From NCBI GenBank assembly GCA_033856535.1, contig JAWVEV010000085.1, positions 1-12,206 of the forward strand: a stretch of DNA of 12,206 nucleotides, written 5' to 3'. The notes below the pieces were generated by a model that saw only the letters and a program-made list of their open reading frames with translations, was not told the DNA's origin and searched no databases. This DNA is from JAWVEV01 sp033856535 (GTDB lineage Bacteria; Actinomycetota; Thermoleophilia; Miltoncostaeales; Miltoncostaeaceae). Every line of letters begins with the position of its first letter. Position 1 is the stretch's first letter. Position numbers and translations under genes: made by a program. Of the stretch, positions 6,099-11,930 are shown piece by piece.

Positions 6099-6506
6099 AT
6101 GATCCGGTTGCAGCACGTCGGGATCACGTTCCCGCCCGGCGAGGCGGAGACGATCCGCGTCTTCTACCGCGACGTGATCGGCCTTCGGGAGATGCCCGTG
6201 CCGCCCGAGGTCGCCGGCCAGGGCTGGGTCTGGTTCGGGACCTGCGACGAGGGCATCGAGCTGCACTTCGTCCCGCACCCGATCGCGCCCGACCCGGCGC
6301 GGATCCATCACTTCTGCCTCCAGGTGGAGGACATCGCCCCGGTCCGCGCGCGCCTCGAGGCGGCGGGCCACGAGTGCTTCGAGGCCGGCGCCGAGATCCG
6401 GGGCCGGGAGCGGCTCTTCACGCGGGACCCCGTGGCGAACCTGATCGAGCTGATCCGCATGGGCCCGCACGGGCCCGGCAACCCTTCCGCCGGGCCCGGG
6501 AGCTGA
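6099..6506 (+). CDS. VOC (glyoxalase/bleomycin-resistance fold) family protein
   Basis: A 135-residue single-chain VOC protein made of two beta-alpha-beta-beta-beta modules. The likely metal ligands are in the expected places: His6 (LQHVGIT), Glu54 (GIELHF), His70 or His71 (RIHHFCLQV) and Glu117 (NLIELI), so it probably binds a divalent metal. The FYRDVIGL turn after the first helix and DPVANLIELI at the end are standard for lactoylglutathione lyase-like and dioxygenase-like members. The substrate cannot be called; methylglyoxal adducts and aromatic diols are both possible. It diverges from nitronate monooxygenase and may share control with it. It converges on the Crp-type gene with only 3 bp between the stops. 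The last 12 residues are a Gly/Pro tail. Confidence 0.85.
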   Translation: MIRLQHVGITFPPGEAETIRVFYRDVIGLREMPVPPEVAGQGWVWFGTCDEGIELHFVPHPIAPDPARIHHFCLQVEDIAPVRARLEAAGHECFEAGAEIRGRERLFTRDPVANLIELIRMGPHGPGNPSAGPGS

Positions 6507-6509
6507 CAG

Positions 6510-7286
6510 CTAGAGGTCGCGCTCCGCGGCGAGCTCGAGGGCCTTTTCGCGGGCGTGGACCACGTCCCAGGGAATCGTGATCGCCCGGCCCTCCATTTCC
6601 ACCACGCCGGCGGAGCGCAGCTTGCTGAAGGCCGTCGTAACGGCCTCGCGCGAGGCCCCGACCAGCGAGGCCCACTGCGCGTGGGTCAGGTCCAGGCGCA
6701 GCTCGATGCCGGCCCGGGTGGTCTTGCCGAAGCGCTCGGCGAGCTGGTGCAGGCGCGCCCGCAGGCGGTCCTCGACGCGCATCTCGCTCACCAGCGCGAC
6801 GGTCTCGCGCAGCATCGCGCAACGGTCCGAGAGCATCTCGGCGAGGTTGCGCCCGAGGCGCGGGTAGCGCGCGATGAGCCCCTCGACGGCGCGCCCCGAG
6901 AGGGGCGAGACGGCCGAGTCCTCGAGGGCCGCGACGCTCGATGCCGGAACGGCGCCGAGGGTCGAGTAGATCGCTCCGGACTCGAGGATCTGGATCATGA
7001 TCTCGTGGCCGGGGGCGGTGCTCTCGAAGAGCGCCAGGCGCCCGTCGCGGACCACGTAGAGGTGGTCGAGGCGGGCCAGCGGCTCGGGCATGGCCGCGCC
7101 GCGCGGCCAGCGCACGAGCGGCAGCCGGCTGTCGAGCAGGGTCAGGTCGCGATCCGGCAGACCGGCGAAGAGGTCCATCTGCGCCAGGTCGACCCGGGCG
7201 GGGGGAAGTGCGCTCGGCGGCGGGAAGCGCAGATCCCGTGTGGGTCGGGGGAGAACAGTGGCCATGGGAGTGACTGTGCCACCCAT
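6510..7286 (-). CDS. Crp/Fnr family transcriptional regulator
   Basis: This 258-residue protein has an N-terminal cyclic-nucleotide-binding-type beta-barrel (about 37-135, opening with the typical MDLFAGLPDRDL), a long dimerisation helix (about 137-175), and a C-terminal winged helix-turn-helix (DLTHAQWASLVGAS then REAVTTAFSKL, about 199-223). The phosphate-binding cassette that carries Gly-Glu-x-x and Arg-Ser/Thr-Ala in cAMP receptors reads GAIYSTLG then PASSVAALED, so the key Glu and Arg are absent and cAMP binding is doubtful. The barrel lacks an N-terminal cysteine set for an Fnr cluster. The start is uncertain: ATG at 7286 or 7265, neither with a ribosome site; the recognisable domain starts near residue 37. 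It diverges from a metalloregulator, and its target is unknown. Confidence 0.88.
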   Translation of the reverse strand: MGGTVTPMATVLPRPTRDLRFPPPSALPPARVDLAQMDLFAGLPDRDLTLLDSRLPLVRWPRGAAMPEPLARLDHLYVVRDGRLALFESTAPGHEIMIQILESGAIYSTLGAVPASSVAALEDSAVSPLSGRAVEGLIARYPRLGRNLAEMLSDRCAMLRETVALVSEMRVEDRLRARLHQLAERFGKTTRAGIELRLDLTHAQWASLVGASREAVTTAFSKLRSAGVVEMEGRAITIPWDVVHAREKALELAAERDL

Positions 7287-7487
7287 TTGTTAGGGAGTCC
7301 TGAGAATCTGCCTAAAAACTCGTGCGGGACCCCCCGCCTTGGGACAAGGTCTGTTCCTTCGGCTAGGGGACGTCGAGGGCCCGTCCCCCCCGGGCGGTGG
7401 GGTTGACGCGAGGGCTTCGAGTGCCGTCTCCGAATCGGGTCGCGAGGCCCGCCCGGTAGCATCCGACCACCCGCGGAAAGGACCGAC
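7287..7487. promoter_or_regulatory. Divergent promoter region between Crp-type and DtxR-type genes
   Basis: This is a 201-bp gap. The left part (about 7281-7330) is clearly richer in A+T than its surroundings and should contain the Crp-gene promoter, though no clean TANNNT box at usual spacing is visible. On the right side TAGCAT (7457-7462) is the likely -10 box of the DtxR-type gene, followed by a short leader with GGAAAGGA (7475-7482) 5 bases before the GTG start. I see no MntR- or DtxR-type palindrome that I can name. Confidence 0.55.
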
Positions 7488-8177
7488 GTGGACCGGCCGA
7501 GCCCCGCCGTCCAGGACTACCTCAAGGCGATCTATCGGCTGGCGGACACGCAGGAGGTCAAGAGCCCGGTGACCACGAGCCAGGTCGCCGAGGCGCTCGG
7601 CGTGACCACGGCCTCCGCGAGCAACATGCTGAAGCGGCTGGACGGCCTCGGCTACGTGAGCCAGGTCAAGCGCCAGGGCGTGGAGCTCAGCGACAGCGGC
7701 CGGCAGGCGGCGCTCGAGGTGATCCGCCACCACCGGCTGCTCGAGACCTACCTCGCCACCCGACTCGGCATGTCCTGGGACGAGGTCCACCGCGAGGCCG
7801 AGGTGCTCGAGCACCACCTGTCGGTGGCGCTGGCGGACCGCATCGCCGAGGAGCTGGGCCATCCCGAGCGCGACATCCACGGGGACCCGATCCCGACGCT
7901 CGGCGGCGAGGTCGAGCGGCCGGCCTCCACGCCGCTCGCCGACCTCGAGGTGGGGGTCTCGGGCGTGGTCAGCCGTGTCAGCGACCGCGACGCCGCCCTG
8001 CTGCGCTTCCTTGCCGAGCTCGGCCTGACCCCCAAGGCCCGCGTGCACATCGTGGCGCTCGCGCCCTTCGGCGGGCCGATGAGCGTCCGCGTCGGCATCG
8101 ACCGCATGGTCGAGGTGCCGCCGCAGGCCGCGCGCTCGGTCTACGTCGAGGACCTCGTGCCGCCGGAGACCGGCTGA
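7488..8177 (+). CDS. DtxR/MntR family metal-dependent regulator
   Basis: The 229-residue protein has an N-terminal winged helix (about 6-65; TTSQVAEALGVTTASASNMLKRL), a metal-binding dimerisation domain (about 70-140) and a C-terminal FeoA/SH3-like domain (about 150-225). Metal-site residues visible by alignment from memory to IdeR/MntR are Asp10, His82, Glu86, His101, Glu105, Glu108 and His109. The position that is Met10 in IdeR is Asp10 here, and the position of Cys102 in IdeR is Glu105. Both match the manganese sensor MntR, while domain length and the SH3 tail match IdeR. I therefore predict an Mn-responsive (or Mn/Fe) repressor. GTG 7488 has the strong ribosome site GGAAAGGA at 5-base spacing. 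The Asp23 operon follows 87 bp downstream, and no metal transporter is adjacent. Confidence 0.9.
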   Translation: MDRPSPAVQDYLKAIYRLADTQEVKSPVTTSQVAEALGVTTASASNMLKRLDGLGYVSQVKRQGVELSDSGRQAALEVIRHHRLLETYLATRLGMSWDEVHREAEVLEHHLSVALADRIAEELGHPERDIHGDPIPTLGGEVERPASTPLADLEVGVSGVVSRVSDRDAALLRFLAELGLTPKARVHIVALAPFGGPMSVRVGIDRMVEVPPQAARSVYVEDLVPPETG

Positions 8178-8190
8178 TCCGCCTCCGTTT

Positions 8191-8207
8191 CGCGCCCCGC
8201 CGGCGCG
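8191..8207 (+). terminator. Hairpin after the DtxR-type gene
   Basis: CGCGCC-ccgcc-GGCGCG gives a 6-bp stem and 5-base loop shortly after the stop codon, before the Asp23 operon. It lacks a T-tract, so it may be only a weak terminator or a GC-rich coincidence. Confidence 0.25.
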
Positions 8208-8264
8208 GGAACGGCTCCGGCCGTCCCCGTCCCGCCCGCGCACCCGCCCCCTGAAAGGAGCCGC

Positions 8265-8711
8265 ATGAGCACGAGCAACCTGCCGGAGGGCCCCACCGCC
8301 GAGGGCACCGACCCGCCCGCCGCTGCGCTGCAGAGCGACCGCGGCAAGACGGTCATCGCGGAGAACGTCGTCGCCCGCGTGGCCGACATGGCGGCGCGGG
8401 AGATCCCCGGCGTGCACAGCCTCGCCGGCGGCGTCGGCAGCCGCCTGCGCCGGCTCGCGCCGGGGATGGGCGAGGCCAACCGCGCGGCCGCGGTCGAGGT
8501 GGGCGAGAAGGAGGCGATCGTCGCCCTCGACCTGGTGGTCGAGTACGGCGTCAGCATCCCTCAGCTCGCCGAGGCGGTCCGCCGCAACGTGATCGAGCGG
8601 GTCGAGTACACGACCGGCCTGATCGTGAAGGAGGTCAGCATCGAGGTGACCGACCTCCACTTCCCCGACGGCGACCGGGACGCCGAGCCGACGGCTCCGC
8701 GCGTCCAGTAG
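8265..8711 (+). CDS. Asp23/Gls24 family envelope stress protein
   Basis: This 148-residue protein has the Asp23 core at about 26-132: G-K-T-V-I-A-E-N-V-V at the start, MAAREIPGVHSL, IVALDLVVEYGVSIPQLAEAV, and the closing V-K-E-V-S-I-E-V-T-D-L. Both ends are flexible and charged. In Firmicutes, Asp23 is an abundant cytosolic protein tethered to the membrane by AmaP and linked to cell-wall stress; actinobacterial relatives lie in similar clusters, with less known biochemistry. ATG 8265 has the ribosome site AAAGGAG at 5 bases. It is the first gene of a five-gene unit reaching 10622. No promoter is obvious in the 87-bp gap upstream, so either read-through from the regulator or an unseen promoter is possible. 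Confidence 0.9.
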   Translation: MSTSNLPEGPTAEGTDPPAAALQSDRGKTVIAENVVARVADMAAREIPGVHSLAGGVGSRLRRLAPGMGEANRAAAVEVGEKEAIVALDLVVEYGVSIPQLAEAVRRNVIERVEYTTGLIVKEVSIEVTDLHFPDGDRDAEPTAPRVQ

Positions 8712-8722
8712 CGGGGCCGGGA

Positions 8723-9265
8723 GTGCCCGCCGGCATCGAGCTCGCCCTCGCCGTCGAGGCCCACATGCGCGCCTGCGCGGGGATCGCCGGCCTCGACCCC
8801 GACAGCCACCTGTCCACCGTCGGGCCCGGGCACCTGGTCCGCGGCGTCCGCGTGATCGCGCCGACGGGCGATCGGGGGACCGCCGTGACGCTGGAGCTGA
8901 TCGGCCTGGCCGGCGCGCGCCTGCGCGAGGCGGCCGAGGCCGCCCGCTCCTCGGTGCTCGAGATCGTCGCGGCGCGCGGGCTCCCGGCAGGGCCGGTGGA
9001 GGTGCGCGTGACCGAGGTGGCGGCGCACGCGCTGCCGCCTCAGGAGACGGCCACCGCCCCGCCCCCGCCGCCCCCGGGGGAGCCCCCGCCCGCCGCGCCC
9101 CCGCCCCCGCCCGCGCCGCCCCTCCCCGGCCCGCCGCCCAAGGCCGTGGCGCCGGGGCCGGCGGCGACCCCGGCCTCCCAGACCGTCCGCATCGCGGTCG
9201 CGGCACCCGACGGGACCGAGATCGTCCTCGCCGTCACGGTCTCGGTCGAGGTGGAGCGCCGGTGA
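8723..9265 (+). CDS. Proline-rich Asp23-like protein, cluster member
   Basis: The 180-residue product has three parts. Residues 1-103 look like a divergent Asp23-type alpha/beta domain: AHMRACAGIAGL, a central VRGVRVIAP strand, ARLREAAEAARSSVLEIV helix, and VEVRVTEVA strand. Residues about 104-150 form a linker that is mostly Pro and Ala. Residues about 152-179 are a short beta-rich tail (TVRIAVAAP...IVLAVTVSVEVE). It has no signal peptide or membrane segment, so it is probably cytosolic. The GTG start at 8723 lies 11 bases after the Asp23 stop with a GGGG stretch upstream. Its own stop overlaps the next start as GTGA. The Asp23 relationship is inferred from pattern and context and is not secure. 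Confidence 0.75.
   Translation: MPAGIELALAVEAHMRACAGIAGLDPDSHLSTVGPGHLVRGVRVIAPTGDRGTAVTLELIGLAGARLREAAEAARSSVLEIVAARGLPAGPVEVRVTEVAAHALPPQETATAPPPPPPGEPPPAAPPPPPAPPLPGPPPKAVAPGPAATPASQTVRIAVAAPDGTEIVLAVTVSVEVERR
9057..9139 (-). other. G-run-rich strand opposite the proline linker, G-quadruplex potential
   Basis: The coding strand is almost pure C with a few G and A (proline codons CCC/CCG), so the minus (template) strand has many closely spaced runs of three or more G. This meets the usual pattern for G-quadruplex formation. It may be only a side effect of coding polyproline at high GC. Confidence 0.5.
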
Positions 9266-9834
9266 GGAACGGCGTGAACCGCCTGGTGGCGATCCTGCTG
9301 CTCGCGGCGATCGTCGCCGGCTGCGTCCTGATCGCCATCGAGGTGATCGCGCGACTTGCCGGCGAGGGCCCGCAGCTGGGCGGACTCGACTACCGCTCCG
9401 GGTGGAGCGAGATGGTCGACTGGGCCCCCGGACGCGCCCTGCAGACGACGATCTTCGCGGCGGTCGGGCTGGTCGGGCTGCTGGTCCTGATCGCCGAGGT
9501 GCGCCCCCGCCGGCGCGAGCGCACGGTCGAGATCGGGCGCTCGGCACACGGCCCGGTGCTCCTGCGCGCCGACTCGGTGGCGCCCTACCTGCGCGGGCGG
9601 ATGGACGAGCGTGACTTCGTCCGCAACAGCGCGCCGCACGTGGAGCTGACCGGCCTGACGGCCGAGCTCCGCGACCACCCGCGCACGACGCGGCCGGTCG
9701 ACGAGACCGAGCTCGCCCAGACCCGCGAGGCGATCACCCGCGAGCTCCGGCGGATGGGGCTCGAGCCGGCGACGGTGATCATCGAGCCGCGCGAGCCCCG
9801 GCCGCCCCGGGAGCGGGGGGAGCCGCCCTCGTGA
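9262..9834 (+). CDS. AmaP-like membrane protein, first copy
   Basis: This 190-residue protein resembles AmaP, the alkaline shock response membrane anchor. It has two hydrophobic helices (about 8-30 and 60-80), a roughly 30-residue external loop containing DYRSGW and VDW, a basic stop after helix 2 (RPRRRER), and a cytosolic domain (about 85-175) that ends in the strand ATVIIEP. A Pro/Arg-rich tail follows. The proposed role is to hold Asp23-type proteins at the membrane. The start is GTG with GGAG upstream, overlapping the previous stop (GTGA), and its own stop overlaps the next start the same way. The next gene has the same architecture and shares the Y-R-x2-W ... D-W loop pattern, which suggests a tandem duplication. 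Confidence 0.8.
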   Translation: MRNGVNRLVAILLLAAIVAGCVLIAIEVIARLAGEGPQLGGLDYRSGWSEMVDWAPGRALQTTIFAAVGLVGLLVLIAEVRPRRRERTVEIGRSAHGPVLLRADSVAPYLRGRMDERDFVRNSAPHVELTGLTAELRDHPRTTRPVDETELAQTREAITRELRRMGLEPATVIIEPREPRPPRERGEPPS

Positions 9835-10436
9835 ACGCCGTCAACCGCGCCCTGCTGATCGTCCTCGCCCTGGTCGCGCTGGCCGCCGGCGCCGTCGGCG
9901 CGCTGGCCTCGGGCGGCGCCGTCGACCCCGGCGACGTCGACTCGGTCATCCCCTACCGCGACGCGTGGAACCGCTGGAACGACATCGACTGGCAGCAGGC
10001 GGTGCCGCGCTGGTCGCTGCTGGCCGGCGCGATCGCGGTGGGCATCCTCGCCGCGATCCTGCTCGTCCGCGAGGTCGCCCCGCGCCGGAGCAGCGGCCCG
10101 GACCACGTGGTGGTCGAGCGCTCGCCCCGCGGCGAGACGCGGCTCAGCCTCGCGGCGGTTCGCCGCGGCGCCGAGCGCGAGGCCCGCGCCGCCGAGGGCG
10201 TGGACCGGGCCGACCTCGAGGGGCTCTCGGTGGAGGACGGCGCGGCGCGGGCGCGGTTCCGGGTCCGGGCCGGCGAGGGTGCGTACCTGCCGACGCTCGG
10301 GGCGGCGGTGGCGAACCGGGCGGGCGCCTCGCTGGCGGCGATGCTGGGCAGGGCGCCGGCCGAGGTCACCGTGGTCATGGAGGTCCGCCACGAGCGTCGG
10401 CGGGCGGAAACGCGCGAGACACGAAGGGTGGAATAG
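9831..10436 (+). CDS. AmaP-like membrane protein, second copy
   Basis: The 201-residue product has the same layout as its upstream neighbour: helix 1 at about 6-27, an outer loop with PYRDAW and DIDW, helix 2 at about 62-82, then a cytosolic domain. The loop has Y-R-x-x-W as in the first copy, while the cytosolic part is different and longer (about 85-187, ending in the strand EVTVVMEV), followed by a very basic tail. That part is predicted alpha/beta, and may bind the Asp23-type proteins made by the same operon. The GTG start overlaps the upstream stop (GTGA), with a long G-run as ribosome site. The downstream gene begins right after its TAG. I consider it a diverged paralogue of the first copy. 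Confidence 0.8.
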   Translation: MNAVNRALLIVLALVALAAGAVGALASGGAVDPGDVDSVIPYRDAWNRWNDIDWQQAVPRWSLLAGAIAVGILAAILLVREVAPRRSSGPDHVVVERSPRGETRLSLAAVRRGAEREARAAEGVDRADLEGLSVEDGAARARFRVRAGEGAYLPTLGAAVANRAGASLAAMLGRAPAEVTVVMEVRHERRRAETRETRRVE

Positions 10437-10622
10437 GTGGACCCACGCAACGTGATCGGCCTGGCGGTCGGCCTCTGGCTCGGCTTCATCTGGGTCGTGT
10501 GGGGCTTCGGCGACATGGTGCTGGTCGCCCTCGCCGGCGCGATCGGCTACGTGATCGCCAAGGTCATCTCGGGCGACATCGACCTGCAGGCCGCGCTGCG
10601 CCGGCTGTCCGAGCGCAGATAA
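10437..10622 (+). CDS. DUF2273-type small membrane protein
   Basis: A 61-residue protein made of two membrane helices (about 5-22 and 25-42) with a short turn (GFGD) and a charged amphipathic end (DLQAALRRLSER). Small DUF2273 proteins regularly accompany Asp23 and AmaP genes, and the size and layout fit. The GTG start abuts the TAG of the previous gene, with GAAGG and GTGGA just upstream as ribosome site, so it is surely cotranscribed. It is the last gene of the operon; 31 bp separate it from the convergent minus-strand operon. Confidence 0.85.
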   Translation: MDPRNVIGLAVGLWLGFIWVVWGFGDMVLVALAGAIGYVIAKVISGDIDLQAALRRLSERR

Positions 10623-10653
10623 CCGCCCGCGGGCGCCTCGGTCCCCCGGCTCC

Positions 10654-11079
10654 TCAGTCCTCGAAGGGCTGGGCGTCGTCCGCCAGGTCCTGCACGTCCA
10701 GCCCGAGGCTCTGCAGGAAGAAGGGCGTGAGCAGGTTCAGCGTGTGCCGGCAGGCCGGGCAGATCGGGAGCGGGGGAGGCTCGGGCAGCTCCGGGGTCTC
10801 GCCGAGCAGCGTGTAGGCCTTCCCGCAGTACTTGGCGCAGACGCCGCAGGAGCCGGCCTTGCAGTCGAACCGCACCAGGTCGACGCCGGCCGCGCCGATC
10901 TCGGCCCGGAAGGCCGCGTGCTGCCGGGCGTAGTCCTCGGCCTCGCGGGCGAGGTCCGCGCGCATCTCGGGCGTCCAGCCGTCGCGCAGCGCCTGGCCGA
11001 AGGGCTCGGGCGGGTCGTCGATCTCGGCGAACCGGGCGGTCCACCGGTCGATCTCGGCGTCCCAATCCCGGTCCGGCAT
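10654..11079 (-). CDS. Cysteine-rich protein of unknown function, mqnD neighbour
   Basis: I do not recognise this family. The 141-residue protein has a helical, acidic and Trp-containing first half (W6, W13, W35) and a second half with six cysteines: C73-x4-C78-x2-C81-x3-C85, then a proline-rich spacer (ELPEPPPLP) and C107-x2-C110. Two C-x2-C pairs about 26 residues apart suggest a zinc ribbon, while the first four cysteines could instead hold an iron-sulfur cluster. The end is a hydrophobic stretch (LNLLTPFFLQSLGL) and an acidic tail. No signal peptide. The ATG at 11079 is 2 bases after the mqnD stop, with GAGGA about 5 bases upstream of it, so it is cotranscribed with mqnD. Longer starts read through mqnD out of frame. 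Confidence 0.8.
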   Translation of the reverse strand: MPDRDWDAEIDRWTARFAEIDDPPEPFGQALRDGWTPEMRADLAREAEDYARQHAAFRAEIGAAGVDLVRFDCKAGSCGVCAKYCGKAYTLLGETPELPEPPPLPICPACRHTLNLLTPFFLQSLGLDVQDLADDAQPFED

Positions 11080-11081
11080 GC

Positions 11082-11930
11082 CTAATCCTCGATGAAGTCC
11101 ACCAGGACCTCGCGGTCGATCAGGCCCGCCTCGCGGCCGCGGCGCAGCAGCTCGGCCACCGCCGCGCGGCCGTCCTCGCCGTAGTCGAGGGTGCGGTCGT
11201 TCACGTACATCCCGACGAAGCGGTCGGCGAGGTCGCGGTCCAGCCCCCGGCCGAACTGCTCGGCGTGCTCGAGCGCGCCGGCGCGGTGCTCCAGGCCGTA
11301 GGCGATGCTGTCGCGCAGCAGGTGCGACAGGCGGGCCAGCGTGTCGCCCTCGTCCAGGTCGCGGCGCACCGCGTTGGCGCCGAGCGGCAGCGGCAGGCCC
11401 CCGGTGAGCTCGTCCCACCACTCGCCCAGGTCGAGCAGGCAGCGCAGGCCCTGTCGCTCGTAGGTGAGCTGGCCCTCGTGGATGACCAGGCCGGCGTCGA
11501 CCTCGCCGGCCTCGACCACGTCGAGGATCCGGTCGAAGGGGGTGATCACCGGCTCGTCGATCCGGCCCACCGCCAGCTGGAGCTCGAGGAAGGCGCTGGT
11601 CAGCGCGCCCGGCACGGCGATCCGCTTGCGCGGCAGCTCGGCGAGGTCGATCTCCTCGCGCGCGACCACGATCGGCCCGTACTTCTCGCCCATCGAGGCG
11701 CCGTGCGGCAGCAGCCGGTAGCGGTCCGACAGGTACGCATAGGCGTGCACCGAGAGCGCGGTCACCTCGAGCCGGCCCTCGCGCGCCCAGACGTTCAGCG
11801 TCTCGATGTCGCGCAGGATGTGCTCGAAGCGGAAGCCGTCGGACGGGATCAGGTCCTGGGCCAGCGCGTAGAACATGAACGCGTCGTCGGGGTCCGGGCT
11901 GTGTCCCAGGCGGATCAGGCGGTCGCTCAC
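11082..11930 (-). CDS. mqnD: 1,4-dihydroxy-6-naphthoate synthase (MqnD), futalosine menaquinone route
   Basis: MqnD converts cyclic de-hypoxanthine futalosine to 1,4-dihydroxy-6-naphthoate in the alternative menaquinone pathway, in the cytosol. The product (282 residues from GTG 11930) has the periplasmic-binding-protein-like fold of the MqnA/MqnD family. It opens with IRLGHSPDPDDAFMFYAL, and carries ITALSVHAY-type strand (here VTALSVHAYAYL), YGPIVVA, the IAVPGALTSAFLEL segment, and VIHEGQLTY with the expected catalytic His (residue 151). I chose GTG 11930 because it overlaps the cupin stop as GTGA and puts the first strand at the N-terminus; a longer start at 11975 adds 15 residues lying inside the cupin gene. 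A generic substrate-binding or MqnA role is possible but less likely, given H-E-G-x-L-T-Y. Confidence 0.85.
   Translation of the reverse strand: MSDRLIRLGHSPDPDDAFMFYALAQDLIPSDGFRFEHILRDIETLNVWAREGRLEVTALSVHAYAYLSDRYRLLPHGASMGEKYGPIVVAREEIDLAELPRKRIAVPGALTSAFLELQLAVGRIDEPVITPFDRILDVVEAGEVDAGLVIHEGQLTYERQGLRCLLDLGEWWDELTGGLPLPLGANAVRRDLDEGDTLARLSHLLRDSIAYGLEHRAGALEHAEQFGRGLDRDLADRFVGMYVNDRTLDYGEDGRAAVAELLRRGREAGLIDREVLVDFIED

Noticed and set aside
7403..7408. TTGACG as a -35 box for the DtxR-type gene
   Set aside because: The TAGCAT -10 candidate is about 48 bases downstream, too far, and no TANNNT occurs at 16-18 bp spacing.
7290..9206. 638-codon minus-strand frame opposite the DtxR-type and Asp23 genes
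   Set aside because: Composition (Arg, Ala, His, Pro) is that of a GC-rich shadow, and it lies antisense to three genes with clear domains or context.
10624..10635. CGCCCGCGGGCG palindrome between convergent operons as a terminator
   Set aside because: It has no loop and no T-run; such GC-only palindromes are expected by chance at this composition.
11080..11421. Longer start for the cysteine-rich gene
   Set aside because: The extra 114 residues are Arg/Pro-rich and lie out of frame inside mqnD; the ATG at 11079 has a ribosome site.
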